Assembly: GCF_003402535.2 (NCBI RefSeq)
Contig: NZ_AP025172.1
Location: forward strand, 62,001 to 126,000
Source of the DNA: Cupriavidus sp. P-10
Lineage (GTDB): Bacteria; Pseudomonadota; Gammaproteobacteria; Burkholderiales; Burkholderiaceae
DNA: 64,000 nucleotides
Direction: 5' to 3'
Both the position numbers and the translations under genes were made by a program. Each line of letters starts with the position of its first letter. Position 1 is the first letter of the stretch. Under the pieces are notes generated by a model that was not told the DNA's origin, did not search any database, and worked only from the letters and a program-made list of their open reading frames with translations. Below are positions 16,884 through 25,145 of this stretch, in pieces.

Positions 16884-18158
16884 ATGCAGACTCTTACGAT
16901 CCCCGACATCGGGGACTACAGCCAGATCCCGGTGATCGAGGTGCTGATCCGCGCCGGCGATACCGTGGCAGCCGAGCAGCCGGTCGTCACGCTCGAATCC
17001 GACAAGGCGACCATGGACGTGCCGAGCGAACGCGCGGGGACCATCCGCGAGGTGCTGCTGAAGCCGGGCGACCTCGTGTCAAAGGGAACGCCGATCGCGC
17101 GGATCGAGTTCGGCAAGGTGCCGATGACGGGTGCGGCGGCTGAGGTCGCGAAGCCCTTCGCCACGCCGGACCCGGTGGAAGCGCCAAAGCCCGCTTCCAC
17201 GCCGGGGGCGGTTGCGGAGACCACCCCTGAAGCCGCCCGATCGGCGCCAAGAAACCCAGGCACCCACGCCGGACCCTCTGTGCGCAAGCTTGCCCGCGAA
17301 CTCGGCGTGTCGCTGGCCGATGTCAGTCCCACCGGCCCCAAGGGCCGCGCGCTGCGCGCCGATGTGCTGGCTCACGCGAAGGCGTTGCTGGCGCAGCCGC
17401 CCGTTGCAGCACCTGCGGCAGGCGATCTCGACCTGCTGCCGTGGCCGCAGGTGGACTTCTCCCGCTTCGGCGCCGTCGAGCGCCAGCCGCTGCCGCGCGT
17501 GCGGCGCCTCTCGGGCGCCAACCTGCACCGCAACTGGGTGCGCATCCCGCATGTCACCAACTTCGACCAGGCCGACATCACGGAACTGGAAGCGTTCCGC
17601 ATCGCGCTGAACCGCGACGGAAAGCCCGATGCCGCGCGCGTCACCGTGCTGGCGTTCCTGGTGCGTGCGGCGGCGGCCGCGCTGCGCGCGTTCCCGCAGT
17701 TCAACGTCAGCCTCGACGGGCAGGACGTGATCCGCAAGCAGTACGTCCATATCGGCTTCGCGGCAGACACGCCGAACGGGCTGGTGGTGCCGGTCATCCG
17801 CGACGCCGACCGCAAGGGTGTGCTGGCCATTGCTGCCGAAATGGCTGACCTTTCCGCCACCGCGCGCGCTGGCCAGCTCAAGGCTGGGCAGATGCAGGGC
17901 GGCTGCTTCTCGATCTCGTCGCTCGGCGGCATCGGCGGCTCGCACTTCACGCCGATCATCAACGCACCCGAGGTGGCGATCCTTGGTGCCGGCAAGGCCG
18001 CCATGCAGCCGGTCTGGGACGGCAGCGGGTTCCAGCCGCGCCTGCAGCTGCCGCTGTCGCTGTCGTGGGACTACTGCGCGGTCGACGGTGCCGAGGCCGG
18101 CCGTTTTCTTGCACATCTCGCCGGCCTGCTGGCCGATTTCCGCCGCGTGCTGCTCTGA
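16884..18158 (+). CDS. Dihydrolipoamide acyltransferase (E2) with one lipoyl domain and altered catalytic motif
   Basis: A 424-residue E2. The N-terminal lipoyl domain carries ESDKATMDVPS with the lipoylated Lys at about residue 41. A Pro/Ala linker leads to a peripheral subunit-binding domain (PSVRKLARELGVSLADV, then TGPKGR), then the acyltransferase domain. The usual active-site DHRxxDG near the C-terminus is replaced by DYCAVDG, so the catalytic His is Tyr (about residue 397) while Asp and Gly remain. That may lower or change activity. The gene starts 19 bp after the E1 gene with a GGAG site. AceF of most proteobacteria has two or three lipoyl domains; here there is one. Confidence 0.88.
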   Translation: MQTLTIPDIGDYSQIPVIEVLIRAGDTVAAEQPVVTLESDKATMDVPSERAGTIREVLLKPGDLVSKGTPIARIEFGKVPMTGAAAEVAKPFATPDPVEAPKPASTPGAVAETTPEAARSAPRNPGTHAGPSVRKLARELGVSLADVSPTGPKGRALRADVLAHAKALLAQPPVAAPAAGDLDLLPWPQVDFSRFGAVERQPLPRVRRLSGANLHRNWVRIPHVTNFDQADITELEAFRIALNRDGKPDAARVTVLAFLVRAAAAALRAFPQFNVSLDGQDVIRKQYVHIGFAADTPNGLVVPVIRDADRKGVLAIAAEMADLSATARAGQLKAGQMQGGCFSISSLGGIGGSHFTPIINAPEVAILGAGKAAMQPVWDGSGFQPRLQLPLSLSWDYCAVDGAEAGRFLAHLAGLLADFRRVLL

Positions 18159-18195
18159 CGGTGGCTCGCGCTATTACCCACACAGGAGACTCACC

Positions 18196-18774
18196 ATGAC
18201 CACCCCGCATGCGACGGCAGCCGACCGCGTCGTCCCCTTCAAGATGGCCCATCTGGTCTACCGTTGCGCGCGCCGCGCCGAGACCGTCGCCTGGTACATG
18301 GCCGTGTTCCAGGCGAAACTGGTCTTCGAGGACAACGTGCTGACCTTCATCACCTACGACGACGAGCACCACCGCCTGGCCTTTTTCAACATGCCCGGCA
18401 TCCCGGACAAGCAGAGCGAGGCGGCGGGCGTCCACCACGTCGCCTACAGCTACCAGTCGGTCGGCGAACTGCTGCGGACCTACCAGCGCCTGAAGGAAGG
18501 GGGCATCCGGCCGGTCTGGTGCATCAACCACGGCCCCACCACCTCGCTGTACTACCGCGATCCCGAAGGCAACGACATCGAACTCCAGGTCGATAACTAC
18601 CCAGACCCGGCCGACTGCGCCCACTTCTTCCATACCGAGACGTTCGCCAGCAACCCCATGGGCATCGAGTTCGACCCCGACGGTCTGGTCGCCATGTGGG
18701 AAGCAGGCGCCAGCGACGCCGAACTCTGCGCCCTCGGCGCTGCCCGCGCAGCGGAGCAGAAAGGCCCGCAATAA
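18196..18774 (+). CDS. Small one-domain VOC-family extradiol dioxygenase
   Basis: A 192-residue protein of the vicinal-oxygen-chelate superfamily. The three expected metal ligands are visible: His in FKMAHLVYRC, His in GVHHVAYSYQ and Glu in GNDIELQVDN. These fit a single-module type I extradiol dioxygenase. The start follows ACAGGAGACTCACC. Placed after a two-component hydroxylase and before an FAH-family gene, it is probably the ring-opening step of module C. A glyoxalase-like isomerase role cannot be excluded from sequence alone. Confidence 0.8.
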   Translation: MTTPHATAADRVVPFKMAHLVYRCARRAETVAWYMAVFQAKLVFEDNVLTFITYDDEHHRLAFFNMPGIPDKQSEAAGVHHVAYSYQSVGELLRTYQRLKEGGIRPVWCINHGPTTSLYYRDPEGNDIELQVDNYPDPADCAHFFHTETFASNPMGIEFDPDGLVAMWEAGASDAELCALGAARAAEQKGPQ

Positions 18775-18792
18775 CACCGGAGAAAATTCCAG

Positions 18793-19659
18793 ATGAAACT
18801 CGCCACATACCAGACCGCCGCCGGCGCGGTGCACCTTGGCCTCGTCGTGCCCGGCGGCCTCGTGCAGATCGACACGCGCCTGCCCGACGCCCCGCGCGAC
18901 ATGATCGGCCTGATCGACGCCTTCCCGGCCTGGCGCTCGCGTCTCGAGGAACTGGCCGCCAGCGGCCGCGTCGACGTGCCTTTGCCGTCTGTCACGCTGC
19001 TCGCCCCGGTTCCCCGCCCGGGCAAGATCATGGCGATTGGCCTGAACTACGCCGACCACGTCGCCGAGTCCGGCATGGCCAGGCCTGCCGAACAGCTGTG
19101 GTTCGCCAAGATGCCGACCGCGGCCACCGGGCCATACGCACCCATCGAACGTCCGCGCGTGTCGGAACAGCTCGACTACGAGGCCGAACTGGCTTTCGTG
19201 GTCGGCCGGCGCTGCAAGCACGTCAGCCGCGACAACGCGAAGGATGTGATTTTCGGCTACTGCGTCTCGAACGACGTCAGCGTGCGCGACTGGCAGTTGC
19301 GCACCTCGCAGTTTACGCTCGGCAAGTCATTCGACACGCACGCGCCGTTCGGCCCGTGGATCGTCACGGCAGACGAGGTGCCCGACCCGCACGCGCTCGG
19401 CATCCGCTGCTTTGTCAATGGCGAGAAGCGCCAGGACTCGAACACCGCGCAACTGATCTTCGACTGCTATGACCAGGTCGCCCACCTGTCGGCGGCGATG
19501 ACGCTGGAGCCTGGCGACGTGGTGATGACCGGCACGCCGGGCGGCGTTGGCGTGGCGCACAAGCCGCCGTCATGGTTGCGGCCGGGCGACCGCGTGCTGG
19601 TCGAGATCGAAGGGCTGGGAGAAATCGAGAACGTGGTGGTGGAGGAGGGCGCGCGATGA
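18793..19659 (+). CDS. FAH-family hydrolase/isomerase of a meta-cleavage pathway
   Basis: A 288-residue protein. The FAH core is recognisable as KIMAIGLNYADHVAESG, QLDYEAELAFVVG with acidic metal ligands, and GYCVSNDVSVRDWQL. Relatives include 2-hydroxyhepta-2,4-diene-1,7-dioate isomerase and acylpyruvate hydrolases. It follows the VOC dioxygenase gene by 18 bp with a GGAG site and its stop overlaps the next start (ATGA), so translation is coupled. It likely cleaves or isomerises the dioxygenase product, releasing pyruvate for the E1/E2 genes in the same operon. Confidence 0.9.
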   Translation: MKLATYQTAAGAVHLGLVVPGGLVQIDTRLPDAPRDMIGLIDAFPAWRSRLEELAASGRVDVPLPSVTLLAPVPRPGKIMAIGLNYADHVAESGMARPAEQLWFAKMPTAATGPYAPIERPRVSEQLDYEAELAFVVGRRCKHVSRDNAKDVIFGYCVSNDVSVRDWQLRTSQFTLGKSFDTHAPFGPWIVTADEVPDPHALGIRCFVNGEKRQDSNTAQLIFDCYDQVAHLSAAMTLEPGDVVMTGTPGGVGVAHKPPSWLRPGDRVLVEIEGLGEIENVVVEEGAR

Positions 19660-20054
19660 ACGCGATCGACATAAGTCTCGATACGGACGCCGTGGCGGCG
19701 GAAATCGCCCGGCTGGAGAACGAACGCTGCCGCGCGCTGGTCGCGGCCGATGTCGACGCGCTTGACGTGCTGGTGGCCGACGACGTGATCCATGTCCACG
19801 CCAACGGCAAGGTCGACGACAAACCGGCGTACCTGGCGATGGTGCGCGGCCAGGTCATCTTCCTGCGTGCCAGCCGCGAGAGCCTGGCGGTGCGCGTGCA
19901 AGGCGACATGGCGGTGGCGGTCGGCCGCCTGCTGCAGTCGATCGAGATGCGCGAGACCAGCCAGCGGATCGACATGGATGTGATGACCACGCAAGCCTGG
20001 CGGCGCGAAGCCGGCGGCTGGCGACAGGTGACGTTCCAGGCAACCAATCGCTGA
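19656..20054 (+). CDS. SnoaL/NTF2-like (DUF4440-type) small protein
   Basis: A 132-residue protein whose pattern (IARLENERCRALVAADVDAL, then DVIHVHANGKVDDKPAYL, and a final GGWRQVTFQATNR) fits the cone-shaped NTF2-like fold of SnoaL/DUF4440 proteins. Members include isomerases, dehydratases and uncharacterised accessory proteins in catabolic operons. The ATGA overlap with the FAH gene and the terminator right after it mark it as the last gene of the operon. Confidence 0.8.
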   Translation: MNAIDISLDTDAVAAEIARLENERCRALVAADVDALDVLVADDVIHVHANGKVDDKPAYLAMVRGQVIFLRASRESLAVRVQGDMAVAVGRLLQSIEMRETSQRIDMDVMTTQAWRREAGGWRQVTFQATNR

Positions 20055-20084
20055 GTCTCGCCGCGCCGCTTGTCACCGCCTCCG

Positions 20085-20126
20085 GGGCCCGCACTATCGC
20101 AAGGTAGCGCGGGCCCGGTTTCGTTT
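20085..20126 (+). terminator. Rho-independent terminator of the module C operon
   Basis: A strong hairpin: outer stem GGGCCCGC / GCGGGCCC (20085-20092 with 20109-20116), a single a/c mismatch, inner stem CTATC / GGTAG closed by a GCAA tetraloop, then GGTTTCGTTT. It starts 30 bp after the last gene of the operon. Confidence 0.8.
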
Positions 20127-20127
20127 C

Positions 20128-20271
20128 ATGTTTCCGTGCTTTCCCATGCCCATGCCCGTCCCCGATCTCGACGCCACCCACCTGAAGATTCTGGATGCCC
20201 TCCAGCGTGACGCCAGTCTGACCAACGTGCAGCTTGCCGAACGCGTCAACCTGTCGGCCTCGCCGTGCCTG
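20128..20271 (+). pseudogene. Truncated Lrp/AsnC-family regulator (N-terminal HTH only)
   Basis: The frame encodes LDATHLKILDALQRDASL then NVQLAERVNLSASPCL, the typical first helices and recognition helix of an Lrp/AsnC HTH. It stops matching immediately after SPCL, where intact members continue into the linker and the ligand-binding domain. The reading frame runs on into the TetR gene that starts at 20332. It is a relic left by a deletion; whether an AsnC-HTH/TetR fusion is ever made is unknown. Confidence 0.65.
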
Positions 20272-20331
20272 AATATGCCGGAAGGCACCCGTCAAGCAGC
20301 GGCCATGACCGCGGCGCCAGGAGACCGCCCC

Positions 20332-21081
20332 ATGATGCTCCCCATCGAGCACGATCCCGCGCATCCGGAACCCACGAACCACCGTTCGCTGGTTGCGCAA
20401 AGGAAGCGCAACGCTACGCGCGCCCGCATCATCGCCGCCATCCTCGACCTGGTGGCCGATCCGGCCAACCTGACGGTGTCGATCGAGGACGTGGTGAAGG
20501 CAGCAGGTATCGCGCGCGGCACGTTCTACAAGCACTTCGCGTCGATGGACGAGGCGCTGCTGGCGATGGGCCGCGAGGTGCGCGACCAGTTCACGGTCGC
20601 CATCCTGCCTGCCTACAACGTGCTGACGCACCCGCTGCAGCGTTTCAGTTGCGGCATGCATTGCTTCCTCGCGCACGCCCAGGCCGATCGCCGCTGGGCC
20701 GGCTTCGCGCTGCGCGAGGAACTGGTGCCGGGCCGCTCGCTGCTGCTCGACTGCGTGACGGCCGACCTGCGCGCGGGCGCATACGAGGGCTGCATGGAGA
20801 TCGATGATCTTCAGGCGGCCGTCGACCTGGTGCTGGGCTGCATCCTTGAAGGCATCCGCACGATGTTCTTCGGCCGCACACGCGACCCGCGCCACTACAT
20901 CGACACCAGCATCCGCATGGCGCTGCGCAGCCTCGGTGTCGACAAGGCCGCCGCAGCCGAGGCGGCAGCGTTCGCGCGCGAATATGCGGGGCGGTGCGTG
21001 GGCGCAGCCGTCACGTCAGAGCGGCCCGGATTGTCCTCAGGCCAGATCGCCGGTCAGGCCACTGGCGGCGCGTCGACCTGA
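20332..21081 (+). CDS. TetR/AcrR-family transcriptional regulator
   Basis: The 249-residue protein has an HTH at about residues 25-70 (RKRNATRARIIAAILDLVAD, GIARGTFYKHFASMDEALLAM) and an all-helical effector domain. The start at 20332 is chosen because AGGAGA lies 6 bp upstream; the same frame continues upstream through an AsnC relic. Its 3' end overlaps the convergent tetR gene (21054-21785) by 28 bp. It resembles that neighbour and the regulator at 6243, so these three probably belong to one catabolic-regulator subfamily. Its target is unknown. Confidence 0.82.
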   Translation: MMLPIEHDPAHPEPTNHRSLVAQRKRNATRARIIAAILDLVADPANLTVSIEDVVKAAGIARGTFYKHFASMDEALLAMGREVRDQFTVAILPAYNVLTHPLQRFSCGMHCFLAHAQADRRWAGFALREELVPGRSLLLDCVTADLRAGAYEGCMEIDDLQAAVDLVLGCILEGIRTMFFGRTRDPRHYIDTSIRMALRSLGVDKAAAAEAAAFAREYAGRCVGAAVTSERPGLSSGQIAGQATGGAST

Positions 21082-21785
21082 TGCGCGAGAAAAAGCTGCC
21101 CGTCCTTCGAATTCAGGTTCAGTGCCCAAAGCGGCCGGCTCACTGTCAGTTCGCCGCAGGCCCATGATTTCAGGTAAGACTGCGAGAATGCCACCCCCTG
21201 GTCGCACAGCGCGCTGCTGCAGCCGACGCTCTGCAGCGCCATGCGTGTGGCCGCGTCCATGTAGGCGGGCGGATCGTCCACGCCCTGGCCGACCGCCTGG
21301 ATGCAGCGCGCGGACGCGCCCATCAGGAAATCGGTTGCAGCATCGATGCTGTCGATGCGGAATTGCCCGCGTGCCTTGCCGGCGGCGAGGTCGCCCGACA
21401 TGTACTTCGCGAGCATCGTCGTGTGCGGCCACGCCTCGATGCGGATCACGAAGCTGGCCCACTTGCGGTCCAGCAGCGCGCGCACCATGAACAGCCGGAA
21501 TCCGACCGCTGCGCGCTGCCACGGTTCGTCGAGCACGTTATAGACCGGGAGGATGTCCGTGATCATCTGGTTGTTCATCTCCTGGCCGATGGCGTTCACC
21601 ACTTCGTCCAGCGACGTGAAGTAGTTGTAGAAGGTGCCGCGCGAAACTTTCGCCTCGCGGATCACGTCATCGATCACCGGCGCCGTTCCGTTCTGCTCTC
21701 CGATCACCCGCATGGCCGCGTCAAGCAGCTTGGTCCGCATCAGCAGGCGCTTCTTTTCCGCCACCTTGGTGCGATGGTCGCTCAC
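21054..21785 (-). CDS. TetR/AcrR-family regulator, probable repressor of module C
   Basis: A 243-residue protein with HTH segments RTKLLDAAMRVIGEQNG and AKVSRGTFYNYFTSLDEVV (about residues 17-65) and a helical C-terminal domain. It faces a broken Bug receptor gene across an intergenic region carrying two operators. The same two operators, same spacing, lie in front of the operon at 12364-20054. This makes it the best candidate repressor of that operon and of itself. The regulation is inferred from shared sites, not shown. Confidence 0.88.
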   Translation of the reverse strand: MSDHRTKVAEKKRLLMRTKLLDAAMRVIGEQNGTAPVIDDVIREAKVSRGTFYNYFTSLDEVVNAIGQEMNNQMITDILPVYNVLDEPWQRAAVGFRLFMVRALLDRKWASFVIRIEAWPHTTMLAKYMSGDLAAGKARGQFRIDSIDAATDFLMGASARCIQAVGQGVDDPPAYMDAATRMALQSVGCSSALCDQGVAFSQSYLKSWACGELTVSRPLWALNLNSKDGQLFLAHQVDAPPVA

Positions 21786-21808
21786 ATGAATCTCCCCGAC
21801 TGAAGGTT

Positions 21809-21828
21809 TGACAAAACGTCATAGTGAC
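21809..21828 (+). promoter_or_regulatory. Operator site A at the tetR / broken Bug intergenic region
   Basis: TGACAAAACGTCATAGTGAC, 24 bp from the tetR start, matches 18 of 20 bases of site A at 12033-12052. It would serve autorepression of tetR. Confidence 0.6.
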
Positions 21829-21873
21829 AAATTATAGCGGGCCGGAATGGGGCATTCACCTATGAGAAATGCC

Positions 21874-21902
21874 TTGTTACGTGGCGCTTACGATTCTAGA
21901 GT
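21874..21902 (+). promoter_or_regulatory. Predicted sigma-70 promoter of the broken Bug gene
   Basis: TTGTTA (21874-21879) and TAGAGT (21897-21902) are 17 bp apart, with operator B right after the -10, as in the promoter at 12097-12125. Confidence 0.45.
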
Positions 21903-21903
21903 G

Positions 21904-21923
21904 GACACTAATGTCGTAATGAC
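21904..21923 (+). promoter_or_regulatory. Operator site B at the broken Bug promoter
   Basis: GACACTAATGTCGTAATGAC matches 17 of 20 bases of site B at 12127-12146. Distance from site A is 95 bp (94 bp in the other copy). Confidence 0.6.
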
Positions 21924-21959
21924 GAAACAGTGCCAAGTGAGAAAGGAGAACACATCACG

Positions 21960-22367
21960 CGGCCGGCAGTGGCCCCGACGCCGTCTCGCGCATCGTCGGC
22001 GAGCAGTTGGCGAAGAGCCTGGGCCAGCCCGTGGTGGTTGACCCTCGCCCCGGCGGCAACGGCTTCATTGCGATGGAAGCCGGCAAGCGCGCGCCGGCCA
22101 CCGGCCATGAACTCGTGATCGGCTCGATCGACCAGCTCGCCATCAATCCCAGCCTGTTCCGCAAGCTGCCGTACGACCCCGTCCGCGATTTCGTGCCAGT
22201 GGCTGGCCTGTACCGCGTGGCGTTCTTCGTGCCCGAAGTCAAGGCGAGCTGGGCACGCTTGGCTTCGCGCCGGCTTCCGGACCAGGCGAGGAGGTTGCGC
22301 AGTGGATGGCGCGTGACACGAAGCGCTATGCCGGACTGATCCGTCGCACGGGCGCGTCCGTGGACTG
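21960..22367 (+). pseudogene. Broken Bug-family solute-binding protein gene
   Basis: The frame GSGPDAVSRIVGEQLAKSLG, then VVVDPRPGGNGFIAMEAGKR and LPYDPVRDFVPVAGLYRVAFF, closely parallels the receptor at 8089-9111. The start codon, signal peptide and first mature residues are missing. A large internal part is deleted after VAFF: the sequence jumps to the C-terminal region, with a one-base loss around 22240 that shifts frame before LGFAPASGPGEEVAQW and the natural end TGASVD. A good ribosome-binding site (AAAGGAGAA) remains upstream without a start codon. Promoter and operators look intact. Confidence 0.88.
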
Positions 22368-22479
22368 AAGACGCATGTCAACCGGAAAGAGGTCGGTTGA
22401 CAGCAAGACGGCAACGCTGCTGTTTCATTCTTCCACTCGGTCATCAGCGCCGACCATTGCGGCAGCGCTGCGTGGTGGA

Positions 22480-23541
22480 TCAAAGAAATTCCTGTTGCAG
22501 GTCGACGGTGCAGCGTTCACCGATGGCGTCATAGTTCTGCTGCAACCAGCGCCGGGCCTCGTCCCTGCCCTGGTCGCGCAGGTAGCAAAGAAAATCCCAG
22601 TCCGCGTTGAGCTTGCTGGAGACGCCGAGCGCCATCATGGTCTGGTCGGAGCGGATCGAGTGGATCAGCATTTCCTTCATTTCCCCACCGCGGATCTTGC
22701 CATCCTGGATCAGTCGGGTGACAAAGCTGATCGCGCGCAGTTCGCGGATCAACGACGAATTGAAGCTGACCTCATTGATGCGGTTGAGAATTTCCGCGGC
22801 TGTCTTCGGCACTCCCTTGCGCACGATGGGATTGATATGGACGATCACCACGTCACGTGCCCCGCAGTTGTAGATCAGCGGGAAAATGGCAGGGTTGCCA
22901 ACATAGCCACCGTCCCAGTAGTGTTGGCCGCCGATTTCCACCGACTGGAACAGGAACGGCAGGCAGGCCGACGCCAGCACTGCCTTAAGCGAGATGTCGC
23001 CGCGTGAGAACACGCGTATCTTCCCGTTCTCGACGTTGGTGGCGCACAAGTAGAGCTGGATCGGGCAGTCCTGGTTCAGCGCGTCAAAGTCGACATGGCG
23101 GGCCAGTACGTCGCGCAGCGGGTTGAAGTTGAGCGGGTTGAACTGGTAGGGCGACAGCACCCGCAGCATGATGTCCGTCAACAAGTACATCGGCGAAAAC
23201 TCGAGCCCATAGCCGTTGGACAGCCAGTTTTCCCATGGCAGCTTGCGGAACGGACTGTGGACGCGCGCGGTGCTGGCAACATCGCGCCAGAAATCATGCA
23301 GGGCGGTGCGGGCGCGCGGTGGCCCACCCTGGAGCAGGCCATACGCGAGTACCGCGGCGTTCATCGCGCCTGCGCTGGTGGCGCTGACGCCCTCGATCGC
23401 AAGCCGGCCGTCTTCGAGCAGGTGGTCCAGCACGCCCCACGCAAAGGCACCATGGGCACCCCCACCTTGTAACGCCAGCGTGACCGGCTTCACGACCTGG
23501 CTGGCTTGGTCGGCCTCTCGCATTCCCGTATCGGTCGGCAT
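22480..23541 (-). CDS. Patatin-like phospholipase
   Basis: A 353-residue protein with the patatin signature: the oxyanion glycine-rich loop LALQGGGAHGAFAWGVLD, the nucleophile elbow SATSAGAMNAAV, and the catalytic Asp in YWDGGYVGNP. Members are acyl hydrolases acting on membrane or storage lipids. The start at 23541 has GAGAGA upstream; an ATG 33 bp earlier lacks one. In related bacteria such patatins sit beside a 3-hydroxybutyrate dehydrogenase gene, and a relic of one lies just upstream (23552-23767), suggesting an old link to polyhydroxybutyrate turnover. Confidence 0.9.
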   Translation of the reverse strand: MPTDTGMREADQASQVVKPVTLALQGGGAHGAFAWGVLDHLLEDGRLAIEGVSATSAGAMNAAVLAYGLLQGGPPRARTALHDFWRDVASTARVHSPFRKLPWENWLSNGYGLEFSPMYLLTDIMLRVLSPYQFNPLNFNPLRDVLARHVDFDALNQDCPIQLYLCATNVENGKIRVFSRGDISLKAVLASACLPFLFQSVEIGGQHYWDGGYVGNPAIFPLIYNCGARDVVIVHINPIVRKGVPKTAAEILNRINEVSFNSSLIRELRAISFVTRLIQDGKIRGGEMKEMLIHSIRSDQTMMALGVSSKLNADWDFLCYLRDQGRDEARRWLQQNYDAIGERCTVDLQQEFL

Positions 23542-23551
23542 GGCGTGTCTC

Positions 23552-23767
23552 TCAGTGCTGTGTCCAACTACCATCCATGGCGAGCGCAGTGGCGGTCATG
23601 GAGGGCGGCATTGCCCGAGGCCAGGAAGAAAGCCAAGGCAGCGAATTCGGCAATTCGCACCAACTCCTTGCCCCGTGGATGCCGTTGTTATTGACGATGC
23701 CATCAACCTGGCTGGACTCGGTAGCCGAAAATTCCGCCATTTCGCGAACCTGGCCAAGCTGACCCAT
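23552..23767 (-). pseudogene. Relic of a short-chain dehydrogenase, probably 3-hydroxybutyrate dehydrogenase
   Basis: On the reverse strand, an internal SDR piece (VDGIVNNNGIHGA, like the VNNAGI motif) is followed after a gap by LAFFLASGNAA in one frame and SMTATALAMDGSWTQH plus stop in the next frame. The latter is the typical C-terminus of 3-hydroxybutyrate dehydrogenases. Most of the gene is deleted and the two pieces are out of frame. The rest of the gap to 23941 shows no convincing gene. Confidence 0.65.
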
Positions 23768-23941
23768 ATCGGCCGGCGGCTAGCGCAGGCGCGCCCCAGT
23801 TCTGGCATACGTATCAGGTATAGCGCACGCCAGGGCGCCCGTGTTTTCTACGAAGCCACGCCCAGTAACGCAATTAACCGCCAAGTTGCACATTCCGCAC
23901 AACTTGTATTGCGACAGACGAGTGGGCAAACATTGGGCTAA

Positions 23942-24385
23942 CTAATCGAGGTGACGGCACATATAGTGAGTCCTTATGCCGAAGCGCCGGAGCGTCTCCC
24001 TGGATAAGTGCAACTCATGCGTCACACTGTCCGCAGGAGTCAAGGTGAAGCCGCAGCGGGCAAAGAAGCCAGGTTGCTCGGGGTTGAGGACTGTTGCCCT
24101 TATGCAGCCATGGGTCCGTGCGCGCATCAGCAGTGTGCTGACCAGATAGGTTGCAACACGGTGCCCTCGGCACTCCGGGAGGACAGCCGCCGCGTGAATG
24201 GCGAAGGTGCGACCATGCTGTTCGCCGTAGGCACAGCCGACCACCTTCCCGCCCATGGTGGCGATATGAAATAGGCTGGATGGGTGTTCTATTTCGTCAT
24301 AAGGCAAGCCGCAAGTCTGCAGGACTCGCGCGATGGCCTCTGACTCCGCTGACCCAGCAGCCCGTAGCAGGATATCTCTTATCAT
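23942..24385 (-). CDS. GNAT-family N-acetyltransferase
   Basis: A 147-residue protein with GNAT features: GGKVVGCAYGEQHG (strand 4), IHAAAVLPECRGHRVATYLV (acetyl-CoA loop, here GHRVA instead of the common GxG/A), and NPEQPGFFARCGFTL near the end. The start MIRDILLRAAG at 24385 follows AGAAGGGG. The general arrangement resembles ArsN2-type acetyltransferases, but no arsenic genes are nearby, so the substrate is unassigned. Confidence 0.75.
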   Translation of the reverse strand: MIRDILLRAAGSAESEAIARVLQTCGLPYDEIEHPSSLFHIATMGGKVVGCAYGEQHGRTFAIHAAAVLPECRGHRVATYLVSTLLMRARTHGCIRATVLNPEQPGFFARCGFTLTPADSVTHELHLSRETLRRFGIRTHYMCRHLD

Positions 24386-24680
24386 TGTTGACCCCTTCTT
24401 GCTGCGCCGCACGGGTGTTAGCGACCACCTCTGAAAGCAGCTTCCTCCAAAGCCCGACAATATGCATCGAAGTTGTTCTGAATGTCATCACCCGTCCGTG
24501 GGGTGTTGGCTCACAGCGTGATGGATTTTTAGTTGCAGGGCTCGGGAGTTCCCTTGCATTCTGTACTCCCCCACGGCGCGACCGCAGCGGCTTTGCAGAT
24601 CCCGATTCGCAACTCCGGGAAGCGTCCTTCAGCGTGTAGGCGGTGCTACGGGAGAGCGCAAGGGTAGCAGTCAGCTTCGC

Positions 24681-25145
24681 TCAATAGTGAATGTCGCCCG
24701 GCAGCCCGCCGCCTACCGGAATGGCAGTGCCGTTGATGGCAACACTCAGCGGCGAGGCGAGGAATGTCACGACGTTTGCCACCTCACCAGCGTCGACGAT
24801 GCGGCCAAGTGTGTTCCGCGTTGCAGCGAGCGCCTCGCTAGCCGCGTCCGTCTGCTCCGTGCGGGTGGCGCCCGGATGGACGGCGGTGACGTTGATGCCC
24901 TTCGGGCCCAGTTCATCGGCCATGCTCTTGGTGATAGCCGCGACGCCCAACGATCAGGTGCGGCGCAAGCGCGCGTGCTGTGCGCAGGTAGCCAATGATC
25001 CTGATGTTGATGTCTTCCAGCGCCTCCGCATCGACGATCTGTTCCAGCGCAGTCGCTGGTGGGCGAGGAGCCGCGCGATTGCCTTGCCAATGCCGCGGCT
25101 GCCACCGGTGACGATCGCGCGCTTGCCGGTCAATTTGAGATCCAC
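24681..25145 (-). pseudogene. Broken short-chain dehydrogenase/reductase
   Basis: The start (GTG at 25145, GGGGGAA upstream) encodes VDLKLTGKRAIVTGGSRGIG with the NAD-binding TGxxxGIG motif. A deletion follows; a middle piece (VDAEALEDINIRIIGYLRTARALAPHL) survives in another frame. The C-terminal part GVAAITKSMADELGPKGINV to the stop lies in yet another frame. The stretch with the catalytic Ser and the Tyr of YxxxK is missing. At least two deletions or frameshifts mean no active enzyme can be made. Confidence 0.8.
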
